DNA of 64,000 bases from assembly GCF_001645385.1 (NCBI RefSeq), contig NZ_LVHI01000012.1, forward strand, positions 858,169-922,168, read 5' to 3'. The position numbers and the translations under genes are program-made. The notes below the pieces were generated by a model. The model was given only the letters and a program-made list of their open reading frames with translations. It had not been told where the DNA came from and did not search any database. The stretch is from Rhodococcoides kyotonense (GTDB taxonomy: Bacteria > Actinomycetota > Actinomycetes > Mycobacteriales > Mycobacteriaceae). Position 1 is the stretch's first letter. Every line of letters begins with the position of its first letter. This document shows positions 1-7,705 of the stretch, in pieces.

Positions 1-678
1 CATCGCGGACAGCGCATCGGCGAACGTGACGTTCAACTGAACCGACACCATGCCCGCCGCATAGTTGATCTGAGGCCGAGAGAACTCGGAATCCCAAATG
101 CCGCGTCGGTGTCCGTCCTGGCTCAGTTCTTCGGCGCCGTTGCCGTCGCTTTTCTCGCCCGCGCCGAAGTACGTCAGCACCACCTGCCCGACGATGTCCG
201 CACCGCGTTCCATCGCCGCGTACTCGTCAGGTGTCGGATCGCCTGCGCGTGTCCGATACAGCTCGAGCACACCGAACACCGTCGACGCGACCCGCAACGG
301 GAAGGTGAAGACAGCCGCAGCGCCTGCCGCGGTCGCATCGTTCGCGAACGCGAGCCAGCGATGCTCGTACTCTTTCCGACGCAGATCCGGGCACAGGACC
401 GGCTGCCCCGAGCTGAACGCGTCGAGACATGGACCCAGGCCCGCGGTGAACTGGATGTCGTCGAGGTAGTGGGCGACGGCATTGCTGGCGTACACCAACT
501 CCCGGGCTCCCGACGGCGCCATGAGCGTGACCGCACCACCGTCGGCGTTCGTCCTGCTCGTGACGGCATCGCACGCCTGGGAGAGCAACAAACGCGACGG
601 GCTGCTGTCCCCGGCGGGAACGCTCCTGCCGGTCAGCTCTGGGCCGTCGTCCTCGTGGCCCGACGCCGATGATGTCAT
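1..678 (-). CDS. GAF-ANTAR domain protein (3' end outside window)
   Basis: Reading from ATG at 678 leftward gives 226 open codons that run off the window edge. Residues about 25-155 form a GAF domain (motifs FTAGLGPCLDAF and FTFPLRVASTVFGVLELYR). A linker follows, and then the start of an ANTAR RNA-binding domain (INYAAGMVSVQLNVTFADAL) cut by the edge. Family knowledge: GAF-ANTAR proteins sense a small ligand and act as antiterminators on nascent RNA in the cytoplasm. The signal is unknown. It lies divergently from another GAF-ANTAR gene at 1042. GPCLDAF is almost the same motif as in the 21149 and 25231 paralogues, so these are members of one expanded family. Confidence 0.85.
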   Translation of the reverse strand, partial: MTSSASGHEDDGPELTGRSVPAGDSSPSRLLLSQACDAVTSRTNADGGAVTLMAPSGARELVYASNAVAHYLDDIQFTAGLGPCLDAFSSGQPVLCPDLRRKEYEHRWLAFANDATAAGAAAVFTFPLRVASTVFGVLELYRTRAGDPTPDEYAAMERGADIVGQVVLTYFGAGEKSDGNGAEELSQDGHRRGIWDSEFSRPQINYAAGMVSVQLNVTFADALSAM

Positions 679-1041
679 GGCGGACTCCTGCACTCGGTGT
701 GATCGACTTTCGTCTACCACTGGTCCGTTGTTCCGGATCCGAGATACGTGTGAGTTGCCTGCCGATGCTGCATCACCGCGTTCATGATGTCGGGTCAACT
801 TCCCTCTCAGTGCGCCAACCGCACTGAAACGGACGAAGGTAACGCCCACCTCGACGGCGAACGCACCTCGGCGGGCGTAAGTTCTTCACCCTGTGATTTC
901 GAGCGGTTGCTTGATAATTGCGTCTAGCGTACGACCTTAGATGACTCTCCGCGCCACGCACGGCATACCGTTCGGAAGGTTTACGATGTCGCCGAGACAA
1001 GCGTCGCCGTACCAGGTGACGAGTGAGGCGACACGATAGCG

Positions 1042-1788
1042 ATGGCCGACGACAGCAGTCCTCAGCGCGGCGGACCCCTGTGGGAGTCGGATCCCGAGTT
1101 GGCCTCCGCCGTCGAGATCCGCCTGTCGCTTCCCATCCGCGGTAGCGACGATCTGATCGAACTGATGGCACGCGTAGCGGCCATCGCCGTGCAGCATATC
1201 GCCGGTGCCGATCACGCGGGCATCACCGCCGCATTCGACGACATCGCGCCGTTCACGGTTGCTCCGACCGACGAACGAGTGTCGACGTTCGACCGCGCAC
1301 AGTACGAGTTCGACGGCGGCCCATGCCTGCTGGCCGCGCGAACGGATCGCATCGTGCATTTCGATCTCGCCGAGATGGGGCAACTGTGGCCCGACCTGTC
1401 CATCACGGCCCATCAGAGCAGCATTCGCCGAGTGACCGCAGCGCCGTTGCACCATCGGGCCATCTCGGTCGGCTCGCTGAATCTCTACACCGACCACAGC
1501 ACCGCGGCGACGATACTCACCACGTCCGAATTGCTGCCGGTTCTGCTCGGACACCTCGACCGCGGACTCGACGAATTCGGACTGCACCTCACGTCGACGG
1601 CGTTGGCCCACGAACTGATGCAGGGCGTCGAGACCCGGGCACTGATCGACAACGCCATCGGGGTGATCATGGGGCTGAGGCACTGTTCGGACACGCAGGC
1701 GGCCGATCTCCTCGACACGAAGGCGCGCACCGAGAACATCGGCCGTCGCGACGCCGCGCGACGGGTTCTCGACGATCGAGCACTGTGA
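1042..1788 (+). CDS. GAF-ANTAR domain regulator
   Basis: This 248-residue cytoplasmic protein has a GAF domain at about residues 25-170 (YEFDGGPCLLAAR, SVGSLNLYTDH) and a C-terminal ANTAR domain at about 185-245 (ALIDNAIGVIMGLRHCSDTQAA, then RRDAARRVLDD). The expected role is ligand-controlled transcription antitermination through RNA binding. The ATG at 1042 is chosen because the protein then has normal family length; the upstream stretch to 678 carries no other gene. Long ORFs on the opposite strand over this gene are shadows. The specific signal cannot be read from the sequence. Confidence 0.88.
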   Translation: MADDSSPQRGGPLWESDPELASAVEIRLSLPIRGSDDLIELMARVAAIAVQHIAGADHAGITAAFDDIAPFTVAPTDERVSTFDRAQYEFDGGPCLLAARTDRIVHFDLAEMGQLWPDLSITAHQSSIRRVTAAPLHHRAISVGSLNLYTDHSTAATILTTSELLPVLLGHLDRGLDEFGLHLTSTALAHELMQGVETRALIDNAIGVIMGLRHCSDTQAADLLDTKARTENIGRRDAARRVLDDRAL

Positions 1789-1952
1789 TGTGGCGCAGGC
1801 CCGGACCTGGCGTCGGACGTGACGTTGATCGCTGAAGGTTTGAGCGTCAACGTGCTCGACGTCGGTTTTCAGGTCGAAAGTAAAAGAATGGTTATATAGA
1901 AAGTCGCCGAGCCCGCTTGAAATTTCATGAACAGACCGCGCATTCTGGAGTC

Positions 1953-2159
1953 ATGGCTACCACCACCGACATCGCGCCCGAGGAACAGCGAGCACTGGAC
2001 GAGATCGTGTCTCGTCTGTCGGAGAAGTTCCCCGAAACGGACTCGTCCACAGTCGAATCCGCTGTTGCGGACGCGCACCGCCGTTTCGACGACACGAAGA
2101 TTCGCGACTTCGTTCCGCTGTTCGTCGAGCGGCACGCGACCTCAGCTCTGGCGAACTAG
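1953..2159 (+). CDS. small three-helix-bundle-type protein
   Basis: This is a 68-residue acidic helical protein beginning MATTTDIAPEEQRALDEIV. It resembles the short actinobacterial proteins annotated as three-helix bundle dimerization domains (pattern SRLSEKFPxxDSSTVESAVADAHRRFD). I take the ATG at 1953 as the start because GGAG stands just before it and the upstream TTG at 1917 would add an atypical tail. An AT-rich patch at 1876-1905 probably holds its promoter. It ends 14 bases before a hairpin that separates it from the convergent arsR-type gene. Molecular function is unknown. Confidence 0.65.
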   Translation: MATTTDIAPEEQRALDEIVSRLSEKFPETDSSTVESAVADAHRRFDDTKIRDFVPLFVERHATSALAN

Positions 2160-2172
2160 GCGCTGCGCGCCC

Positions 2173-2212
2173 GTGCGCGCGAATGTGCACCCCGCTATAC
2201 ATTCGCGCTCAC
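2173..2212. repeat. palindromic intergenic hairpin, copy A; likely bidirectional terminator
   Basis: A 14-base arm (GTGCGCGCGAATGT) pairs with ACATTCGCGCTCAC with one mismatch, around a 12-base loop containing CCCGCTA. It lies between two convergent genes and overlaps the last bases of the ArsR gene. A second hairpin with the same layout and the same CCCGCTA centre lies at 32463-32502, so this looks like a dispersed repeat family used as a terminator. Confidence 0.6.
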
Positions 2213-2541
2213 GACTCCGGCTGGTCGAGCCGACCCAGCAGCTCCACCGCAGCCCGGGCGTACTCCCCGATCCAGCGATCCGAAATTCGCTTGATCGGCA
2301 GCGGAGCCAGCGACAGATGCCGCTCACGCCCGACCTTCCGTCCCGTCACCAGTTCGGCCTTCTCGAGCACACGCAGGTGTTGCAGAGTGGTCGTGCGATC
2401 GACCTCGGGCAGCAGTGCGCACAGCTCACCGGTCGTACGTGGGGACTCCTTGAGGATGTCGAGCATGCGCCGACGGATCGGCGCGGCGAGGGCCTTGAAG
2501 ACCGCATCGTCGTCGTCGGTCTTGTGCTCGATTCGGGACAT
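2209..2541 (-). CDS. ArsR-family transcriptional regulator (SRPBCC-linked type)
   Basis: This 110-residue winged-helix repressor begins MSRIEHKTDDDDAVFKALA. The helix-turn-helix spans residues about 15-75 (ALAAPIRRRMLDILKESPRTTGELCALLPEVDRTTTLQHLRVL). There is no clear metal-binding Cys pair. ArsR proteins of this type are usually paired with an AHSA1/SRPBCC gene, as here, and repress it. The ATG at 2541 lies inside a perfect inverted repeat shared with the divergent gene and has no Shine-Dalgarno sequence, so a leaderless transcript from the TATTTT -10-like element at 2553-2548 is likely. An extended upstream start (2589) would run through the palindrome and is rejected. Confidence 0.85.
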   Translation of the reverse strand: MSRIEHKTDDDDAVFKALAAPIRRRMLDILKESPRTTGELCALLPEVDRTTTLQHLRVLEKAELVTGRKVGRERHLSLAPLPIKRISDRWIGEYARAAVELLGRLDQPES

Positions 2542-2560
2542 GTTGTAAAAATACAACATG
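2539..2560. promoter_or_regulatory. operator palindrome containing both divergent start codons
   Basis: CATGTTGTA (2539-2547) and TACAACATG (2552-2560) form a perfect 9-base inverted repeat around AAAA. The ATG of the ArsR gene (2541, minus) and of the SRPBCC gene (2558, plus) are the outer ends of the palindrome. The AT-rich centre supplies -10-like hexamers for both strands at the spacing expected of leaderless starts (TAAAAA at 2546-2551; TATTTT on the minus strand). Inference: ArsR binding here would block both promoters and both start sites. Confidence 0.75.
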
Positions 2561-3028
2561 ACTGAAAATCTGACGGAACTGTCCTTCACCGTGTCGGGTC
2601 GGATTTCGCGTCCGATCGCCGAGGTCTACGAAGCGGTGGCCGATCCCGCGCAGCTGTCCCAATACTTCACCACCGGCGGGGCACGTGGCCGCCTCGAACC
2701 AGGGGCCGAAGTGTCGTGGGATTTCCACGATTTCCCGGGCGCGTTCCCTGTCCACGTCGTCGAGGCAGACCCGCCGAACCGCATCGTCATCCGATGGGGC
2801 GGCGAAGCCACGACCGCCGAAGATGGCCACACCACAACGACTTTCGAGTTCGAGTCGCTCGACGACGACACCCGCACACTCGTCACGATCACCGAGTCGT
2901 CATGGACGCCCACCGCCGACGGCGCCAAGAACGCGTTCGGCAACTGCCAGGGTTGGACCGGCATGCTCGCTGCGATGAAGGTCTGGATCGAACACGGCAT
3001 CACCCTGCGGGAGGGCTTTTACAAATAG
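2558..3028 (+). CDS. SRPBCC / AHSA1-like domain protein
   Basis: This 156-residue single-domain protein has a START-like helix-grip fold: GRISRPIAEVYEAVADPAQLSQYF at the N-terminus, then DFHDFPGAFPVHVVEADPPNRIVIRW, and a long C-terminal helix ending KVWIEHGITLREGFYK. Members bind hydrophobic ligands or act as Aha1-like cochaperone relatives; no specific ligand is evident. It is divergent from its probable repressor with only 16 bases between start codons. The ATG lies in the operator and has no ribosome-binding site, which suggests leaderless translation. Confidence 0.85.
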   Translation: MTENLTELSFTVSGRISRPIAEVYEAVADPAQLSQYFTTGGARGRLEPGAEVSWDFHDFPGAFPVHVVEADPPNRIVIRWGGEATTAEDGHTTTTFEFESLDDDTRTLVTITESSWTPTADGAKNAFGNCQGWTGMLAAMKVWIEHGITLREGFYK

Positions 3029-3150
3029 CGGCGCGTTATCTCGCCGACGCCAGCTCGTTACCTCTCCGTGTCCATTCGGGTTCCACTGTAGAGACATGGG
3101 CCTGTCAGGCTCATCGGTAGAACTTCCCGCCTGCGAAAGAGAGGAATCCG

Positions 3151-3255
3151 ATGACAAGCCCAGAGCACGCCGACGAGGTCGAGACTCGACCCGCGTCGTT
3201 CCTGCAGATGTTCGTCGACGCAGATACGCGCGACAACATCGAACCCGTCGGCTAG
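3151..3255 (+). CDS. possible 34-residue small protein
   Basis: A short open frame (MTSPEHADEVETRPASFLQM... ending NIEPVG) starts at ATG 3151, with a good purine-rich ribosome-binding site, AGAGGA, 5-10 bases upstream. Its stop overlaps the stop of the convergent amidohydrolase gene at CTAG. I do not recognise the family and cannot exclude chance. The ribosome-binding site and the otherwise empty 220 bases after the SRPBCC gene are the reasons for listing it. Confidence 0.35.
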   Translation: MTSPEHADEVETRPASFLQMFVDADTRDNIEPVG

Positions 3256-4640
3256 ATCCCCGCTCGTCCGCGGATGGACGCCATGGCGTCCTGCGCCTCC
3301 GCGAGAAGGCCGTCGACGTCGACGCGTACGAGTCGATGGTCCCGCTTGTGCACGACACCGTCGATCATCACGAACGACACGTTCGACGGATTCGCAGCCC
3401 TCACCGCGAGCGTGGTGGCGTCGTAGACCGGCGCCGTGTTGACCGAATCGGATTGCACCAGAACGAGATCCGCCGGCCTCCCCTCGGCCAGCACTCCCGC
3501 GACGTCGCCCAGACCCAGCGACCGCGCCCCTCCCGCAGTTGCCCAGTCCAGTACCGTCGCATCGGCGACGACGCCCTGCTTCGCGTCCACTCCCCCAGGC
3601 AGGTCGGCGGTCAGCTTCATGACGCCGAACATGTCCGCACTGCCGGACAACACCGTGTTGTCGACGGACAGACCGATCGGCACCCCGGCTGCCTGCATCG
3701 CAGCGATGGGCGGAAGCCCGTATCCCACTTGCAGTTCCGTCCACGGGCTGATCGACACCGGCGACTGGGCCCGTGCAATCGCGTCCAGATCAACAGGACT
3801 GGCTGCGGTCAGATGAACCAGTTGCACATCCGGGCCGAGTCCTCCACGCGCATCCAGCTTTTCGACGCCACCGAGTGCCGCGGCCTCTGCGTTCGACGCC
3901 ATATGGATTGTGATCGGCAACCCGACCGAACGTGCGGTGTCCCATTCCTGTTGCCAGACAGCATCTTCGGACCGATCGGGTCCGCGTGCGCACATTCCCA
4001 GCGACACCAGGCCGTCGGGCAGCGACCCGGCGAACTCTCTCAGGTGCGTCAAATTCATCGGCTCGGCAGCACCCAGCGCCTGGGGATAGCCGTACGCGAA
4101 TCGCCCACGAACGCCCGACGAATGCATCGCCTCGAACTCCGCTTCGGCGTGCGCGGGGCTGATCACGTTGTGCGCCCAGTTGTGCACGGTCGTGATACCG
4201 CCGTTCACCGCCTCCGCCAACGCCAGTCGCACGCCGAGTCCGCTGTCCTCGGGCGAGAACAGCCCGGAGATCGACGCCATGCTGGGCGCGAATCCGCCTT
4301 TCGACGTCTGCCCGAACCCACGGGCCAGCGAGTTCCACATGTGCCAATGAGTGTCGACGAGCCCCGGCAGAGCAATGCATCCGGATGCATCGACGACGTC
4401 GGCCCCCTCTGCCGACAGCCCGGTGCCGATCTCGGTGATGCGTCCGTCGTCGACGCGGATGTCGGCGTCGGTCAACTCGCCCCTCGCGGGGTCCATCGTG
4501 AGTACCGAACTCGCCCGCCGAACAAGAAAAGAACCGGTGTTCGACGCCTTGGCGTCGGCACATCCGGCGAGAGTGGCTGCGGCCCCGAGGGAGGCCGCGA
4601 CTCCACCGAGGATGGCTGCTCGTCGTGAAATGTCTGGCAC
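3252..4640 (-). CDS. exported amidohydrolase (chlorohydrolase/TrzA-like family)
   Basis: This 462-residue metal-dependent hydrolase has an N-terminal export signal with a Tat-like SRRAAILGG and a lipobox-like LAGC at residues 24-27. The amidohydrolase barrel carries the metal ligands HWH (residues 98-100, in DTHWHMW), later His in ITIHMASN and VQLVHLTAAS, and Asp in LSVDNTVLSG. A C-terminal composite domain contains GRPADLVLVQSDSV. The family hydrolyses C-N or C-Cl bonds of heterocycles and amidines; the substrate cannot be told. The lipoprotein or Tat signal is unusual for this mostly cytoplasmic family and suggests action outside the membrane. It stands alone on the minus strand. Confidence 0.85.
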   Translation of the reverse strand: MPDISRRAAILGGVAASLGAAATLAGCADAKASNTGSFLVRRASSVLTMDPARGELTDADIRVDDGRITEIGTGLSAEGADVVDASGCIALPGLVDTHWHMWNSLARGFGQTSKGGFAPSMASISGLFSPEDSGLGVRLALAEAVNGGITTVHNWAHNVISPAHAEAEFEAMHSSGVRGRFAYGYPQALGAAEPMNLTHLREFAGSLPDGLVSLGMCARGPDRSEDAVWQQEWDTARSVGLPITIHMASNAEAAALGGVEKLDARGGLGPDVQLVHLTAASPVDLDAIARAQSPVSISPWTELQVGYGLPPIAAMQAAGVPIGLSVDNTVLSGSADMFGVMKLTADLPGGVDAKQGVVADATVLDWATAGGARSLGLGDVAGVLAEGRPADLVLVQSDSVNTAPVYDATTLAVRAANPSNVSFVMIDGVVHKRDHRLVRVDVDGLLAEAQDAMASIRGRAGI

Positions 4641-4699
4641 GATCGCTCCTGCCGCAAAAGTCCGATTGTCTTATCAAACCCCACAGTACGGACTGACGG

Positions 4700-5311
4700 T
4701 CAACGACGCCGGGCGACCATTGCCCCGTGCGACCTGGTGTCCGGTTCGTGCCTGGTCAGGCTCTCGATCACGTCGAAGTCGGCAGCTTCCACTACGGCGC
4801 ACAACCGTTCGACCGGCCATCGGTACGCGGTGACGACGGCGTGGTCGAACGGCTCGAGCTCGGACCATTCGAAGAACCCGAGCAGCAGTGTGCCACCGGG
4901 GCGGAGTGCGCGTGCGAACTCGGCCAGCGGTTCCGCGATCCGGTCGGGCGTGTGATGAATCGTGGAGTACCAGCTCAGAACTCCGCCGAGCGAACGGTCG
5001 TCGACACCGAGAGATGCGATATCACCGACGCGGAAACCTATCTCCGGGGATTGCCGACGCGCATGGTCGACGAACGTCTCGGACAGGTCGACGCCCTCGA
5101 CGTCGACACCCAGCGAGGCGAGGAGACGTGTCCAATGCCCCGGACCGCACCCGGCGTCGACGACGGGTCCGGTCAGCGTTCTGGCCCAGGCGGAGATGAG
5201 CGCACGGTCGTCGGGATGGACGGATTCCAGAGTTCCGCAGACGTCGACGTACTCCGCTACACGTTCGGAGTATGCAGCCGCCACCGTCTCACCCGAGTAG
5301 GCATCTCGCAC
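4700..5311 (-). CDS. class I SAM-dependent methyltransferase
   Basis: This 203-residue protein has the Rossmann SAM-binding motif VVDAGCGPGHWTRLL (residues about 50-64), an acidic post-I residue in GVDLSETFV, and ALRPGGTLLLGFFEW as motif IV/post-IV. It resembles small-molecule methyltransferases of the type-11 group. The substrate is unknown. It sits between the amidohydrolase and HNH genes on the same strand, with short gaps but no overlap, so co-transcription is only possible. The ATG at 5311 gives the normal N-terminal helix (MRDAYSGETVAAAYSERVAEY). Confidence 0.85.
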   Translation of the reverse strand: MRDAYSGETVAAAYSERVAEYVDVCGTLESVHPDDRALISAWARTLTGPVVDAGCGPGHWTRLLASLGVDVEGVDLSETFVDHARRQSPEIGFRVGDIASLGVDDRSLGGVLSWYSTIHHTPDRIAEPLAEFARALRPGGTLLLGFFEWSELEPFDHAVVTAYRWPVERLCAVVEAADFDVIESLTRHEPDTRSHGAMVARRR

Positions 5312-5356
5312 CCGCCCAGACTGCCATGTCGACCGCAGACCGAGCCGAAAATAGTT

Positions 5357-6748
5357 CTACGCCGCCTGTTTTCGTCGGCGATGGAAGCTGGGCCAGGGTG
5401 TCCGGTCGGGGTCGACGACGGCCGGCGGGATGCAGTAGGGGTGTCCGTCGTCGCCGATCAGTAGTTGCCAGTCGGAGTTGTGGATCTCGTTGTGGCACGC
5501 CCCGCACACCAATGCCGAGTTGTTCAGATCCGTCGTACCGCCGTCGACCCAGTACTTCACGTGGTGCACGATGCACCACTGCGCGGGTTTGCCGCATTTG
5601 ATGCAGCACCGATCCCGAACCACCACCGCTGCCCGCAGCCAAGGCGGTGCGAGGCGTTCGCTGCGGCCCATCGCCAACGGCACACCGGCATCGTCGACGA
5701 TCACCGGCGTCAGATTCGCATCACAGGACAGCATCTCGGTGAGCCGTCGACTGATCGGGCCGGTCCACGACAGCACGAACGGCCAAGCCGGATCTCCCGG
5801 ACCAGGACCAGGACCAGGACCAGGACCAGGACCAGCGCCGGTACCCGATCCCGTGCCGGCGCCGCCTGTGGGCGTGTTCCGATCCGGCCGCAGCAGATCT
5901 TTCAACCCGACGACCAGGTTGACGTTGGCCCGCACACCGCCTTGTTTCGGAGACTTCCCGCCCTGGATGTGCAGGTCCAGCATCCGGTCCAGCCCGTCCG
6001 CGCGGCGCTGCGACGCGGTCCGCGGATCCGGGGTGCCATCGGGTGACGGTTCGGGTTTCGACAGCGGTGAGAGCACCGACTGCAGTTTTTCCGCGAGCAG
6101 GATGTCGAGGTTGCCTTTGAGTTGCATCCGCCCGTTCGGCAACGGATACAGATCGAGGGTGTTCATCGCCCGGTTCTCCGACAACGGCACCGGAACCGGC
6201 CCCAACGGCGCGACATCGTCGTCGTCATCGGGGTCGGGGTTGTCGGCGTCTCGGCGGGCACGTTCCTGCTCGTAGCGCACACGGGCGGCTTCGGCGGCTG
6301 CGTGGGCGAGCTCGGCGGCGCGCCGGGACACCCCGAACACGGTGTGATCGCGGGCGTGATCCAACAAGGTTGCGACCACACGAGCCAATTCGTCGTCGGA
6401 CAGGGTGGGGTCGGCGGTGCGAACCGAATCGTGCCCGGCGACTATGGCACGAATATGGTCACCGTGGATGTCTCCTTTCACGGCCGCGTCGAACACGTTC
6501 GTGTGGATGTCGAGCCAGTACCCCCACGTGATGTGACGTTCGGCTTCGGTTTCGGTGATCCGCGCGGTGCGCGCATACCAGCGTTTGGTCTCCGACGAGC
6601 CCAACGACAGTGCGAGTCCGCGCCGGTCGATCTCGGCGACCGTCCTGTATTTCCGTGCCAAGACACCGGATTCGGTCACACACGCAGCCTCGAGGCCGGA
6701 CACACAGTCCCGATCCGACAACCCCGCCAAGCCCCCCGACTCGTCCAT
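5357..6748 (-). CDS. DUF222 / HNH endonuclease domain protein (13E12 family)
   Basis: This 463-residue protein has an N-terminal DUF222 helical region (about 1-240), a Gly-Pro rich linker, and a C-terminal HNH nuclease: CCIKCGKPAQWCIVHHVKYW, then TDLNNSALVCGACHNEIHNS, with two Cys pairs for zinc and the catalytic His. Such genes are multicopy in actinobacteria and resemble mobile-intron or 13E12-repeat nucleases; their role is unsettled. I choose ATG 6748 (MDESGGLAGLSDRDCV), the conserved family start, over the in-frame ATG at 6808. The linker is encoded by a six-fold 6-base tandem repeat. Confidence 0.85.
   Translation of the reverse strand: MDESGGLAGLSDRDCVSGLEAACVTESGVLARKYRTVAEIDRRGLALSLGSSETKRWYARTARITETEAERHITWGYWLDIHTNVFDAAVKGDIHGDHIRAIVAGHDSVRTADPTLSDDELARVVATLLDHARDHTVFGVSRRAAELAHAAAEAARVRYEQERARRDADNPDPDDDDDVAPLGPVPVPLSENRAMNTLDLYPLPNGRMQLKGNLDILLAEKLQSVLSPLSKPEPSPDGTPDPRTASQRRADGLDRMLDLHIQGGKSPKQGGVRANVNLVVGLKDLLRPDRNTPTGGAGTGSGTGAGPGPGPGPGPGPGDPAWPFVLSWTGPISRRLTEMLSCDANLTPVIVDDAGVPLAMGRSERLAPPWLRAAVVVRDRCCIKCGKPAQWCIVHHVKYWVDGGTTDLNNSALVCGACHNEIHNSDWQLLIGDDGHPYCIPPAVVDPDRTPWPSFHRRRKQAA
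5799..5834. repeat. hexanucleotide tandem repeat (GGACCA x6)
   Basis: Six perfect copies of GGACCA encode a (Gly-Pro) run in the linker between the DUF222 and HNH domains. The array is in frame, so slippage would lengthen or shorten the linker by two residues per unit without breaking the gene. Confidence 0.9.
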
Positions 6749-6886
6749 GCCGCGCAAAGTACACCGCACCACCGACAGAAACCGGAGCCCTGCAACCCTT
6801 CCGATCACGCTGAGTGGATACCTATCGCTGCGGGTTCTCGCGCAGAAGACTCGACAGCGATTTCACACAAGCCGAAGGAGTGGATC

Positions 6887-7402
6887 ATGACTACCAGCAC
6901 CGTGCTCAACAACGTCGACATCGAGACCGTCGGTGGCCTGATCCAGGCCATCGAGACCGACCCGGCCAAAGCGCAGACCACCTGGGCCGCCCATGTGACG
7001 TGGAAGGGCGCGTTCGCGTCGGAAGCCAGAATTCGCACGTTCGAGCCGTCGAAGTCCGACGAGCCACCGGCCCTCGGGGGCGGGGACACCGCTCCGAACC
7101 CCGTCGAGCAGCTGTTGGGAGCACTCGGTAACTGCTTGGCAGTCGGTTATGCCGCCAACGCGACCGTCGCCGGCATCGAGTTGAAGGCCCTTCGGGTCGA
7201 TGTGAAGGGTGACCTGGACCTGCACGTGTTCCTCGGCTTGAAGGACGGGCACGCCGGGTTCGACTCCATCACGGCGACGGTGACCATCGACTCCGACGCG
7301 CCCGCCGAGCAGATCGAGGAACTGCACGCCAAGGTTCAGGCCAGCTCACCCGTCGGCCACACCCTGCAGAACGCGGTGCCCGTCGACGTTCGGCTCGGCT
7401 GA
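6887..7402 (+). CDS. OsmC-like protein
   Basis: This 171-residue OsmC-fold protein has the central helix PVEQLLGALGNCLAVGYAANA. It keeps one conserved Cys in that helix, while the second family Cys near the C-terminus is replaced in SPVGHTLQNAVPVDVRL. The classical two-Cys Ohr/OsmC peroxidase mechanism is therefore not supported, and a related OsmC-like role is more likely. The ATG at 6887 is well set, with AAGGAG 6 bases upstream; a longer in-frame reading upstream is antisense to the HNH gene and is discarded. It is convergent with the ABM gene. Confidence 0.85.
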   Translation: MTTSTVLNNVDIETVGGLIQAIETDPAKAQTTWAAHVTWKGAFASEARIRTFEPSKSDEPPALGGGDTAPNPVEQLLGALGNCLAVGYAANATVAGIELKALRVDVKGDLDLHVFLGLKDGHAGFDSITATVTIDSDAPAEQIEELHAKVQASSPVGHTLQNAVPVDVRLG

Positions 7403-7410
7403 GCGGACCT

Positions 7411-7680
7411 TCAGCCTGCCGTCACATCGAATTCGCGGACGTCGGCGTCGAGGATCGCGGCCTGCTGGCCCGAGTCGGGTCCCGATCCTCGAAACGCCGC
7501 CAGTTCTTCCCGCGTGGACCAACATTCGTACACATTGATGCGCGACGGGTCGATCAGATCCGCCCCGAGTGCGAAGTCGAGGCAGCCGTCGGCGCTTCGT
7601 GCGAGTCGCACCACCCCCACACATCCGTCGAGGTAGGCGTCTCGGTCACTCACGGTCAGGTATCCGGCAACGATGATCAT
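7411..7680 (-). CDS. antibiotic biosynthesis monooxygenase (ABM) domain protein
   Basis: This 89-residue protein is a single ferredoxin-like ABM domain: MIIVAGYLTVSDRDAYLDGC at the start, then DFALGADLIDPSRINVYECWSTREELAAF. Such proteins form dimers and include cofactor-free monooxygenases and many small proteins of unknown role. It ends 8 bases from the convergent OsmC gene, and its start lies 25 bases from the end of the next upstream minus-strand gene. Confidence 0.85.
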   Translation of the reverse strand: MIIVAGYLTVSDRDAYLDGCVGVVRLARSADGCLDFALGADLIDPSRINVYECWSTREELAAFRGSGPDSGQQAAILDADVREFDVTAG

Positions 7681-7705
7681 GCGGGTGTAGACCGTCGTCG
7701 CGCGT

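Noticed and set aside
937-1683. A 248-codon open frame on the minus strand opposite the GAF-ANTAR gene
   Set aside because: It has no recognisable domain and an Arg/Gln/Val-rich composition typical of an antisense shadow in GC-rich DNA; the plus-strand gene has a full GAF and ANTAR domain.
3029-3150. Possible riboswitch-like leader before the 34-residue ORF
   Set aside because: Only a short GCCTG/CAGGC stem is visible; it matches no riboswitch consensus that I can verify by eye.
6122-6886. N-terminal extension of the OsmC-like gene
   Set aside because: The extension is antisense to the HNH endonuclease gene, while ATG 6887 has an ideal ribosome-binding site and gives a normal-length protein.
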